Positions 53,790 through 62,448 of a stretch of 64,000 nt of DNA are shown here, in pieces. Position 1 is the stretch's first letter; the number at the start of each line of letters is the position of its first letter. The notes below the pieces were generated by a model that was not told where the DNA came from, did not search any database, and saw only the letters and a list, made by a program, of their open reading frames with translations. The translations under genes were made by a program, and so were the position numbers. The DNA is from Novipirellula herctigrandis (GTDB lineage: Bacteria; Planctomycetota; Planctomycetia; Pirellulales; Pirellulaceae), in contig SJPJ01000001.1 in assembly GCA_007859835.1 (NCBI GenBank), positions 6,423,632 through 6,487,631 on the forward strand, given 5' to 3'.

Positions 53790-55319
53790 ATGAAATACAT
53801 TGCACTTGGGCTCGTCGCATTGATGCTGTGTGGCACTGTGGCGTTGGCATCAGACGATTCCTCTGGCCGTACGGTGATCAGCGCCAACGCTATCTCGTCT
53901 GGTGCTGCGGTTGAAGTTGCTGATGAACTTGCAATCGGGAACCCGGTGGACGAGAAATCAGATTCGGCAGCCCTTTTTAAGGCAATCACAAGGGTTTTCA
54001 CTCTCGTTGCCGTGCTCGTTATGCTTTTGGTTGCGATTACGCGATGGAAGATTCATCCGTTTCTGGCCCTGCTGATCAGCAGTCTATTGCTTGGGCCGGT
54101 ATCGGGGTTGGCTCCGATGGAAACGGTTGAATCATTCTTGAGTGGATTCGCTGGCACGATGAAGTGGATCGGTGTGGTGATCGTGCTTGGTGCTTTGATC
54201 GGAGAACTTCTTAGCCAATCTGGCGGTACGCTTAAAATTGCCCACACGATCTTGGATTTTGTCGGCACCAAACGTTTGCCGCTGGCAATGGGCCTTACGG
54301 GGTATGTTGTTTCCATCCCCGCATTTGTCGATATTGCCTATATCATGCTAAGACCGATCGTCGAAGTGCTTGCTGTGAAGAGTCGTCGAAATGTCTTGGT
54401 GGTCGGGCTTTCGTTGGCAGCAGGCTTGACGGCTAGCCATGCACTATTGCCACCAACGCCAGGTCCTTTAGCGACCGCTGCAATCCTGGACGCCGATATT
54501 GGTCGTGTCATTATGATCAATGTCGTTGTCGCCGCGTTTGCCGTTTTGGGCGGGCTTCTATGGGCAACGCTCTATTGTCGCAATGTTCGATTGCCCGAAG
54601 ACGATGCGCTACGCGACAAGCTGCATCAATCTACGACCGAGGATCAATGTGAAAGCGAAGCCAGCCCTTCGTTCTTTTCTGCCATTGCCCCGATCCTGTT
54701 ACCATTGGTTTTGATTGCGGTTGGAGCATTGTTGAGTAACGAGCAAGAAGATGGCTTGGCAGCGATTGTTCAATTTTTGAGCATGCCGGTTGTTGCATTA
54801 CTTTGCGGGATACTGGTGGGCATGTTTTTGCTGCGTCGTGGCACGCGGCTTGCCAAGCTTAGCGGGCTGGTGGAAAAGTCGATCGAGAGTTCGGCGGTTG
54901 TTTTGATGATCACCGCAGCAGGCGGAGGTTTCGGTGGCGTGATTAAGGCCACCGGCGTTGGTGACGATATTGCAGCAATGTTTGTACAATCGCACTTGCC
55001 ATCGATTCTGTTTCCGTTTTTGCTCGCCGCAACTTTAACAACCGCCACTGGATCGTTGACAGTGTCGATGGTGACGAGTTCATCGGTCGTTGCGTCGATG
55101 CTGCCGTCGTTAGGGCTTTCGCCAGAGTTTGCCGTGGCGCTGATCGGGGCTGGCAGCCTTTGTATTATCCATGCAAACTCCAGCTTCTTTTGGCTACTCA
55201 GTCGGTTACATAACATCCCGCCGGACGTCCTGTATCGAACCTACTCTGTTCAGTCGGTTTGCATGAGTCTCGGTGGGTTAATGGGGGCGTTCTTGCTGCA
55301 TCTTTTCGGGGTCACTTGA
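53790..55319 (+). CDS. GntP-family gluconate/sugar-acid permease with N-terminal leader
   Basis: A 509-residue inner-membrane transporter. Residues 1-20 look like a signal peptide (LVALMLCGTVALASDD) and are followed by a polar stretch of about 45 residues; only from about residue 68 does the GntP core begin (ALFKAITRVFTLVAVLVM). The core has about twelve helices, with ALIGELLSQSGG, AFVDIAYIMLRPI, HALLPPTPGPLATA and TATGSLTVSMVTSSSV typical of the family. Its likely substrate is gluconate, galactonate or a similar acid with protons. The stop codon lies in the first copy of a 16-bp tandem repeat. Confidence 0.9.
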   Translation: MKYIALGLVALMLCGTVALASDDSSGRTVISANAISSGAAVEVADELAIGNPVDEKSDSAALFKAITRVFTLVAVLVMLLVAITRWKIHPFLALLISSLLLGPVSGLAPMETVESFLSGFAGTMKWIGVVIVLGALIGELLSQSGGTLKIAHTILDFVGTKRLPLAMGLTGYVVSIPAFVDIAYIMLRPIVEVLAVKSRRNVLVVGLSLAAGLTASHALLPPTPGPLATAAILDADIGRVIMINVVVAAFAVLGGLLWATLYCRNVRLPEDDALRDKLHQSTTEDQCESEASPSFFSAIAPILLPLVLIAVGALLSNEQEDGLAAIVQFLSMPVVALLCGILVGMFLLRRGTRLAKLSGLVEKSIESSAVVLMITAAGGGFGGVIKATGVGDDIAAMFVQSHLPSILFPFLLAATLTTATGSLTVSMVTSSSVVASMLPSLGLSPEFAVALIGAGSLCIIHANSSFFWLLSRLHNIPPDVLYRTYSVQSVCMSLGGLMGAFLLHLFGVT

Positions 55320-55387
55320 TTAAGGGGTCACTTGATTAAGGGGTCACTTGATTAAGGGGTCACTTGATTAAGGGGTCACTTGATTAA
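55308..55387. repeat. 16-bp tandem repeat, 5 exact copies, holding two convergent stop codons
   Basis: GGGGTCACTTGATTAA is repeated five times without error. The first copy contains the TGA of the GntP gene, and the last contains the TGA of the minus-strand epimerase. Confidence 0.97.
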
Positions 55388-56329
55388 GGGGTGAACGGTG
55401 ATCGTAAACCGGTATGTTCTCGATTCGCCAGGTTCCAATCGAATTAAGTAGTCTTTGTCTTCGATCGTCTCAGGGCTGTCTTGGGAATCGTGATGCCCGA
55501 TCATTGGTTCAATGCAGGCGAACGGAAATCCCGGTGGCGACCAAAGGTTGACATTGGGGAAATCTCCCAAGTCGACGGTGACGAAAGGACTCTCACCCTT
55601 TTGGGCTAAGCCGATCGTTCGCGCCACAGTATTTGTTAGCAAGATTCCGCCGTCCGGAACGCGGTTGTCCCCGAAACTGAGTGTCGATTCATCCTTCATG
55701 AACGGGATTACCTTCGGTTGGATTAGGCTTTCAACGATCTCGTTGCGGTCCGTTGAGATTTTTTTGGAGAACCAATATTCAAAGTCCTCCCGTTGATACT
55801 TTGCCGAGATGGGAAAAGCGAATCCTGGATGGCCTCCAAGTGCGAATGGCATTACTTCGTTGCCATGGTTCGCAACTTTGAACTCGCTGATCAATTGTGT
55901 GTCTTCAAGGCGGTAGGTAACCCGCAACTCGAATGGAAAGGGGTATTGCCGGAGGGTGTCTTTATTTGCAATGAGCCTAAATGTCGCTTCGTTGGCGTTT
56001 GGGGAGGGCACTGTTTCAAACAGCCGGTAAATTGCTAACCCCATCTTAGGGATCACATAATGGTTGTCTTGATACGAGTAGCGGTCCCCTTTGAAGCGTA
56101 CGTTGACAGGAAACATCAGCGGTGCACGGTCGCTCCAGAATTTCGGATCACCATGCCAGAGATACTCACGACCCGTATTCTTCGCTACCAAACTCGTTAA
56201 TTCGGCACCTGTGGAGTTAATGCGAACTCGAAGTGCCTCATTTTCGATCGTGATGTCGTTGGTCTCATGCGCGAACGCAGGAATGGTCAGCATCGAAAAA
56301 AATGTTGCGAAAATCAGGGTCAATTTCAT
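55376..56329 (-). CDS. Aldose 1-epimerase family protein (LacX-like), exported
   Basis: A 317-residue protein from ATG 56329, which has GAGGG 7 nt upstream; an in-frame start at 56353 is less likely. Signal peptide MKLTLIFATFFSMLTIPAFA. The galactose-mutarotase fold is shown by ELTSLVAKNTGREYLWHGD, MFPVNVRFKG, HGNEVMPFALGGHPGFAF with the catalytic His, and NLWSPPGFPFACIEPM with the Glu. It would speed interconversion of sugar anomers, here outside the cytoplasm. The C-terminus is encoded by the last copy of the tandem repeat. It is convergent with the GntP permease and divergent from the propeller gene. Confidence 0.9.
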   Translation of the reverse strand: MKLTLIFATFFSMLTIPAFAHETNDITIENEALRVRINSTGAELTSLVAKNTGREYLWHGDPKFWSDRAPLMFPVNVRFKGDRYSYQDNHYVIPKMGLAIYRLFETVPSPNANEATFRLIANKDTLRQYPFPFELRVTYRLEDTQLISEFKVANHGNEVMPFALGGHPGFAFPISAKYQREDFEYWFSKKISTDRNEIVESLIQPKVIPFMKDESTLSFGDNRVPDGGILLTNTVARTIGLAQKGESPFVTVDLGDFPNVNLWSPPGFPFACIEPMIGHHDSQDSPETIEDKDYLIRLEPGESRTYRFTITVHPLIK

Positions 56330-56353
56330 TGTGCTACCCTCACTGAAAACCAA

Positions 56354-56706
56354 GTTGTTGTGCAGACGCTGTGTCGTGTCCTGCTATTGCATGTTTACGG
56401 TATTTGATTTCATTCTATTGTTTTTTCCGGAGCCAATTTCAGCACTGCTCGAGAATTTCTGAAAACAAAAACGTCCAATTTTGGAAGCTACAGGCGATTC
56501 CTTTGATGATCCTTCATCCAAACCAAGAGGTTGTTACCGTTCGTTACCCACTGCCATTTCGAATTCTGTACACTTCGCGAGATACGCTGGTGATCGGAGC
56601 TTTGCGCCATGCACTTTAGTGTGCTGGAAAAATCGATCGTGAGCGGCGAACAATGTGCCGATCGCGTTTCGCTTCTCGAATCAAATCCCTCATCGTCCAT
56701 TGCTCA
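56354..56706. other. Divergent intergenic region
   Basis: About 350 bp between the epimerase and the propeller gene. No gene is supported in it, and no clear operator was seen. Confidence 0.45.
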
Positions 56707-59568
56707 ATGAATTGTTTTTCTGTGTCTATTCTGTCAGTTTCTAGCAGGTTCGATCGATTATGCCCTTACGTTGCACCGGTGCCGTGTACGGGTTGCCTCG
56801 TATTGCTTTTTAGCTTGTTTTTGGCGTTCGCCTCGGTCCCAATCATCAGTTCTGCGGATGATGTGCCACCGTATTTCGAGAAGCTTCGGAAAACCCGGGA
56901 AGAGTCGGATCGGTCGATTGTTTGGAGACAAATGGGACCAGGGATGTCGGGGAACAACTACCACGTGGATTGGCATCCTACCGATCCCAATGTTTTGTTC
57001 CTTGGGCCAAATATGAAGGCCGCCTATCGTTCGGGCGACCAGGGGCAAACCTACGAGACGATACTCGATTGGGACGCGAGTGGTGCAAAGGAAAAGAACC
57101 GAGGCCCGATCGAAATTGAAGCACCGGATTTTTCTCATCAGAATCCAGATTTCGGTTTTTGTACCGTTGAGGATGATTCGGCCTTGTGGAAGACAACCGA
57201 TCGCGGCAGGACTTGGACCAAGATGACTTCAGCCGCGTCGGTATGGGAAGGCTATCGGCTAGGCGACGTATCGGTTGATCCGACCAACGATCATATTTGG
57301 TATGTCGGATCCGGTGCCGTATACAACGTCAATGATTTTGGTTTCAGTCTCGCGAAACCGCATGGTTACAGAAGAAACAAGCAACCTCATCAAGCACGTA
57401 TCTGGAAATCAACCGACAAAGGTGATTCATGGACTGACATCACTCCGAAAGGACTTCAGAGCGAAGCACACATTACGAAGATCATCGTCAACCCGGAAAC
57501 ACCTTCGACGCTGTTTGCTGCCACAACCTACGGATTTTATAAAAGTCTGGATGGCGGATCGACGTGGACACGTAAGGATGGAGTTGGCTTTGATCACGAC
57601 ATTATCCGTTCATTGGATATGCATCACGACAAAAGGACCGGCGATATAGCGCTTTATGCTATCGATCTCGTTAAATGGAAGGCCGATGGCCTCAAGGTTG
57701 TTAACGATGGGGGTGGGGTGTTTAAGAGTGTCGATGGTGGAGAGAGTTGGGCCAAGATCAACGGAAACATGGCAGTGAATGTTGATGTTCTATGTAGCGA
57801 CTATTCGTTTCGCAAGACCTACTATGACTGGGCAATTGCGAGGTGGTTCGGTGTCAGCGAAAAGCAAGCGATTGCCTCTTATCCCGAGAAGGCAACCAAT
57901 CTGCTTCATCGCGTGGTGCGAGTGCGCGTGGATCCGAATGATCCCAACAAAGTTTTTGTGATGAACGACTACAAAGGGAAGGAGCAGCATACCTTCCAAG
58001 GTGGCATCATTTGGCGCAGCGACGATGGAGGAAAAAAGTGGTTCGTCACTTTTCGTAACGGCACTGCATGGGAGGGCGTTCATAAAGCCTATTGGAAAGG
58101 GCGAGGCAACCCAACCTCGCATAACGTGACTTGGGCTGCGCAATCCCATTGGAAGGAAGAGGGTTCCTATTTCAAAAAGGCAGGAGTAGCACTTGCCTTC
58201 AACGCCGATGGTTCCGTGATCGCTTGTCAGATGGCAAAGCTGTTGATGATTTCGAAAGATGGTGGCGATACGTGGGAAGAGATCGACGAAGTTGAAACCT
58301 CACCCGAGAGCGACATTTGGGTTTCCGGTGGGAACAGCAACATGCCTGGACAGAATTTTTATCAGGATGAACGTCTTCCAGAATCGGTTTTCTTTTGCAC
58401 AGGCGAGAATGATTATTGGGTCACTCGGCCTGGTGGCGATGCGATCCTCAAGGGTGTGCAAGCGGCCCAGAGAATGCGTTTGGGGCCAGCCGAGTATTCG
58501 TGCAGTTCGGTTGCATTGCATCCTCGTGATGTGAATACGGTCTATACTTTGCAATTCCGCCAAGCCAATCGTGGTGAATTGCTCAGGTCGATCGACGGTG
58601 GGAAGACGTTTTCGCCGATCGGAACGCCTGTTCCAACGCCTTGGCCAGTGCGAAAAGGCGGTGACCAGTCGGTGCATCAGCAGAACCTGACGATCGATCC
58701 GGTCCATCCTGAGAATATGTACTTCAATGTTCCTCGTTCTTCCAACACGCTATGTTTCGTAGGAGACACGCTTACGGGATTCGGCATGCACAAATCGTCC
58801 GATGGAGGTTTGACTTGGAAAGACGCAAACCAAGGGCTGCCCGCGACTTTGGATGTGGCAAATTTTCGAATGGACCCCCAAAATAGTGACACTCTCTATG
58901 CCGCGGTTTACGGAAAGAACGGTGGTCTCTTTAAGAGTACGGATCGAGCGGAGCATTGGACTCGGATGAAACTTCCCCAAGGCATCACGAGCGTCGTTGA
59001 TATTCATTTTTCCAAAGATCAAAGGTTCTATATTTCGTGTGGGCACAAGAATGCATCGGTGGATGACGGCGGTGTGTTCTATACGAAACAGAAACATCCA
59101 GTCAAAAATGACTGGATAAAGATTTTCCACATGCCATGGACAGGCAAAATAAAGACCGCTGCCTATGATCCAAACATCATTCTTGTTGCTTGTTTGCCAG
59201 GAGTCTCGATCAAACATATCAATCCCGGTGCTTACCTCTCCGAGGATGGTGGCAAGACATGGGTCAAGATCAACATTGGCAACGGACAATCGGATCAAAT
59301 CAATGACGTGGCGATCGATCTTTTCAAGCCCGATGTCTACTATTTGTCGACAAGAGGGACCGGTCATTATCGAGGCACTTTGGCGTCCGCGTCTCCAACG
59401 ATGCGTTCATGGAAAGACAAATCGGGTCGAGTGATAGAGGCTATACTGGTTTCGGTCGAGGCCAATATTGCCGTGATCCGTCGAAAAGACGGTCGCATTT
59501 TTCGTGTTCCGATCGAGACGTTCTGTGACGTTGATCGTGCCTACATTTCAAAATTCATTCAGAAGTAA
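56707..59568 (+). CDS. Asp-box (BNR) beta-propeller protein with C-terminal SHD1 domain, exported
   Basis: About 953 residues from ATG 56707; an upstream ATG at 56653 is possible. The hydrophobic leader lies at about residues 29-52 (VLLFSLFLAFASVPII). The body has many Asp-box turns of the S-x-D-x-G-x-x-W type (KTTDRGRTWTKM, KSTDKGDSWTDI, KSLDGGSTWTRK, SEDGGKTWVKI), as in sialidases, xyloglucanases (GH74) and sortilin propellers. The last 55 residues (RSWKDKSGRVIEAILVSV...RRKDGRIFRVPIETFCDVDRAYI) form an SHD1 domain, a planctomycete hallmark. The activity is unknown; a glycan-binding or hydrolysing role is likely. It precedes the GH2 gene by about 20 bp. Confidence 0.85.
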   Translation: MNCFSVSILSVSSRFDRLCPYVAPVPCTGCLVLLFSLFLAFASVPIISSADDVPPYFEKLRKTREESDRSIVWRQMGPGMSGNNYHVDWHPTDPNVLFLGPNMKAAYRSGDQGQTYETILDWDASGAKEKNRGPIEIEAPDFSHQNPDFGFCTVEDDSALWKTTDRGRTWTKMTSAASVWEGYRLGDVSVDPTNDHIWYVGSGAVYNVNDFGFSLAKPHGYRRNKQPHQARIWKSTDKGDSWTDITPKGLQSEAHITKIIVNPETPSTLFAATTYGFYKSLDGGSTWTRKDGVGFDHDIIRSLDMHHDKRTGDIALYAIDLVKWKADGLKVVNDGGGVFKSVDGGESWAKINGNMAVNVDVLCSDYSFRKTYYDWAIARWFGVSEKQAIASYPEKATNLLHRVVRVRVDPNDPNKVFVMNDYKGKEQHTFQGGIIWRSDDGGKKWFVTFRNGTAWEGVHKAYWKGRGNPTSHNVTWAAQSHWKEEGSYFKKAGVALAFNADGSVIACQMAKLLMISKDGGDTWEEIDEVETSPESDIWVSGGNSNMPGQNFYQDERLPESVFFCTGENDYWVTRPGGDAILKGVQAAQRMRLGPAEYSCSSVALHPRDVNTVYTLQFRQANRGELLRSIDGGKTFSPIGTPVPTPWPVRKGGDQSVHQQNLTIDPVHPENMYFNVPRSSNTLCFVGDTLTGFGMHKSSDGGLTWKDANQGLPATLDVANFRMDPQNSDTLYAAVYGKNGGLFKSTDRAEHWTRMKLPQGITSVVDIHFSKDQRFYISCGHKNASVDDGGVFYTKQKHPVKNDWIKIFHMPWTGKIKTAAYDPNIILVACLPGVSIKHINPGAYLSEDGGKTWVKINIGNGQSDQINDVAIDLFKPDVYYLSTRGTGHYRGTLASASPTMRSWKDKSGRVIEAILVSVEANIAVIRRKDGRIFRVPIETFCDVDRAYISKFIQK

Positions 59569-59596
59569 TCAAAAGCGATTCAACAGGAAAATGATG

Positions 59597-62113
59597 ATGA
59601 GAAACAACACCGTGGTGATCGCTGTCGTTCTGTTGGCGACATGCTGCATCGCCAATGCCAATGCCAGTGCCAGTGCCAATGAATTCGACGGCGTGCGAAC
59701 GTCCTTTAACTCTGACTGGAAATTCAGTCGAGAAGCCAGGGGCGGTGCTGAAGCCCCGCAGTTTGATGATCGGTCATGGCAACCGGTGACGCTTCCGCAC
59801 GACTGGGCAATCGCTGGTCCATTTGAACCAAAATACAACGCTCGCAATGGTGGGTTGCCGTTCCATGGCACCGGTTGGTATCGCAAACGTTTTTCATTGC
59901 CCACGGATGCCAAGGGGAAAGCAATCTCGGTCGCCTTCGATGGTGCAATGTACAACGCACACGTTTACATCAATGGCAAATTCTTGGGGAATCGTCCCTT
60001 TGGATATGTCGGATTCCAATTTGATTTGAGCGAGCATCTCAAGTTTGGCGAAGGAGAATCCAATGTAATCGCTGTGAAAATGAGTCCCGAGGATTTGTCG
60101 ACACGTTGGTATCCAGGTGCTGGGATCTACCGCAATACTTGGTTAGAGATCAACGATCCAATCCATGTGGGGCAATGGGGCACTTATGTCACGACGCCTG
60201 AAATCACCGATTCGTATGCGAAAGTAGCTGTTCGTACCACAATTGAGAACAGTAGTGACAACGCAAGCAATCCGACTATCGTCACCAGTGTTCTTGACGA
60301 GAAGGGCAAAGTGGTCGCGGAGACGAGTGGCGAACTCGCCGTCGACGGACGATCAATCGCCGATTTAAATCAGCATTTGAAGGTGTCAAATCCAATTCGC
60401 TGGGACGTCGAGAATCCCTATCGCTATCAAGTTCGGACGGAAGTACTCCTCAGTGGCAAAGTGGTCGACACCTACACGACACCACTTGGTATTCGAACGA
60501 TTGAGTATTCAGCCAACAAAGGCTTTTTGCTCAATGGTATTCATGTTCCGATTCAGGGCGTTTGCCTGCATCACGACAATGGACCGTTGGGGGCGATTTC
60601 CAATCGTCGCGCCATCGAGCGTAAACTGCAAATTATGAAGTCGATGGGCGTGAATTCTGTACGCACATCGCACAATCCACCTTCGCCTGAGCTAGTAGAA
60701 TCTGCAGATCAGTTGGGGATTCTGTTGCAGGTCGAGGCGTTCGATGTTTGGAAAATCCATAAGCAAATGGTTGCAAAATCGTACAATTTGTATTTTGACG
60801 AGTGGCATGAACGTGATGTTCGCGACATGATTCGCCAACATCGAAACAACCCGTCGGTGATCATGTGGAGCATTGGCAATGAGATTATGGAACAGGGGGC
60901 GAAAGACGGGGGGAAGGTTGCCAGAAAGCTCACGGAAATTGCTCATGATGAAGATCCTTCGCGATTGGTTGCTGCCGGTTTCAATAATCCCGTCGGAGCC
61001 ATCAAGAACGGGTTGGCGGATGAGGTGGATATCATTGGCTTGAACTACAAGCCGCTTATGTATGAAAGCGTGCATAAAGAACATCCCGATTGGCTCTTGC
61101 TGGCGAGTGAGACCTCCTCGGTCACCAGTACGCGAGGCGTCTACCACTTTCCAATTGAGAAATACAAAACGCACGACTCGCGTCATGTCACTAGCTACGA
61201 CTTGATCGGGCCTCCTTGGGCGTACCCACCGGATGTCGAGTTCGAGTATCTGTCACGGAATCCATTCGTGATGGGCGAATATGTTTGGACGGGATTCGAC
61301 TACCTAGGCGAACCGACGCCCTATGGTGGTAAGGACCACTCAGGCGATGGCTATTGGAACGCCGATTGGCCCGTGCGAAGCTCTTCATTCGGGGCCGTTG
61401 ATTTGTCTGGCTTCCCAAAAGATCGTTACTACCTTTACCAAAGCCAGTGGACGAAGGAGCCCATGGTGCATGTGCTGCCGCATTGGAATTGGGAAAACAA
61501 AGCTGGCGAAACGATCCCCGTTTATGCCTACACCAACGCTGAAGAGGTGGAACTGTTCGTGAACGGCAAGTCCATGGGCAAGAAGAAGAAAGGCATAGAC
61601 AAGGCGGACATCCATGTCGACTTCTTGCGTTGGGATACCGAAGGGGAAAAAGACAAAGTGTGGAAGTCGCCGTTTCGTCTTGGTTGGGATGTCGAGTATG
61701 AGCCTGGCAGTATCAAGGTGGTCGCATACACGGATGGCGAGGTTGTTGCGGAGAAAGAAATAAAGACTGCTGGTCCTCCCGCAAAGATCCATCTAGTCCC
61801 CGATCGCAAAGAGATCCAAGCGGATGGTCAAGATCTTTCTTACGTTTCGGTGTTGATTGAAGACAAAGATGGCAACCTCTGTCCAAATGCAGAAAACTTA
61901 GTTCGTTTCTTCGTGGACGGCGCGGGCGAGATCGCTGCGGTTGGCAATGGCAACTCGTCGACTGTTGAGTTGTTCAATGTCGATTACCGTCGCGCGTTTT
62001 ATGGCAAGGCGATGCTCATCGTTCGGTCCAAAGCGGGTGAGAAAGGTGAAATCCACATTCGTGCATATTCCGACCGTTTGGCGGAGGCCAAGCTCAAGAT
62101 CGAGAGTCATTAG
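59597..62113 (+). CDS. GH2 family beta-galactosidase or related, exported
   Basis: An 838-residue glycosidase. Three ATGs lie in a row (59591, 59594, 59597); the last has AGGA 8 nt upstream. Signal peptide TVVIAVVLLATCCIANANA. Residues 30-200 form the sugar-binding jelly-roll (FNSDWKFSR, VTLPHDWAIAGPFEPKYNARNGGLPFHGTGWYRKRF), then an immunoglobulin-like domain and a TIM barrel. The barrel has SVRTSHNPPSPE, acid/base Glu in IMWSIGNEIMEQ and nucleophile Glu in LLASETSSVTS. Two further beta domains follow. The bulk matches DUF4982-type beta-galactosidases. It should release galactose from the oligosaccharides made by the GH16 enzyme. Confidence 0.93.
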   Translation: MRNNTVVIAVVLLATCCIANANASASANEFDGVRTSFNSDWKFSREARGGAEAPQFDDRSWQPVTLPHDWAIAGPFEPKYNARNGGLPFHGTGWYRKRFSLPTDAKGKAISVAFDGAMYNAHVYINGKFLGNRPFGYVGFQFDLSEHLKFGEGESNVIAVKMSPEDLSTRWYPGAGIYRNTWLEINDPIHVGQWGTYVTTPEITDSYAKVAVRTTIENSSDNASNPTIVTSVLDEKGKVVAETSGELAVDGRSIADLNQHLKVSNPIRWDVENPYRYQVRTEVLLSGKVVDTYTTPLGIRTIEYSANKGFLLNGIHVPIQGVCLHHDNGPLGAISNRRAIERKLQIMKSMGVNSVRTSHNPPSPELVESADQLGILLQVEAFDVWKIHKQMVAKSYNLYFDEWHERDVRDMIRQHRNNPSVIMWSIGNEIMEQGAKDGGKVARKLTEIAHDEDPSRLVAAGFNNPVGAIKNGLADEVDIIGLNYKPLMYESVHKEHPDWLLLASETSSVTSTRGVYHFPIEKYKTHDSRHVTSYDLIGPPWAYPPDVEFEYLSRNPFVMGEYVWTGFDYLGEPTPYGGKDHSGDGYWNADWPVRSSSFGAVDLSGFPKDRYYLYQSQWTKEPMVHVLPHWNWENKAGETIPVYAYTNAEEVELFVNGKSMGKKKKGIDKADIHVDFLRWDTEGEKDKVWKSPFRLGWDVEYEPGSIKVVAYTDGEVVAEKEIKTAGPPAKIHLVPDRKEIQADGQDLSYVSVLIEDKDGNLCPNAENLVRFFVDGAGEIAAVGNGNSSTVELFNVDYRRAFYGKAMLIVRSKAGEKGEIHIRAYSDRLAEAKLKIESH

Positions 62114-62448
62114 GAATCACGCTCTCAATGGCCTCGCTCGGGCGTTGAGTTTTGACGAATCTGGTCCCGAAGTTTTCTTGGGAATCGGACGATTTCCAAC
62201 CTCGGTCCATTGACCGGCGGCTCAATTGTAATACAATACGACGGTCCAGTGGGGCGGCGCCGAAAAAGACAGGCTCCGAGGTAGGGTTGGGCCAGCCTTT
62301 TCGTTGCTCTTCCCTCCTCGATTTTCTGTCTCAGGCGGCGTGGATAGTTGGTTCGGGAGGATTGGTTGCTCGCGTCTTGGCACGCAGTGGCGTAGGTGCC
62401 GCATCCTTTTGAACCACACTTTATTTTACCGGTTTGGAGAATTCATAA
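62114..62448. other. Promoter region of the last sulfatase
   Basis: About 335 bp without a gene. It contains the strong candidate promoter/operator at 62210-62237, giving a leader of about 200 nt. Confidence 0.5.
62210..62237 (+). promoter_or_regulatory. Candidate sigma-70 promoter with GntR-type palindrome over the -10
   Basis: TTGACC (62210-62215), 16-bp spacer, TACAAT (62232-62237): five of six matches in each box. ATTGTAATACAAT (62225-62237) is a 13-bp near-perfect palindrome covering the -10, and shares ATTGTAATAC with the GntR promoter site at 2886-2895 and, inverted, with 5984-5993. Confidence 0.6.

Noticed and set aside
55308..55387. Five regular repeats as a CRISPR array
   Set aside because: The copies are directly abutting with no spacers and the unit is only 16 bp.
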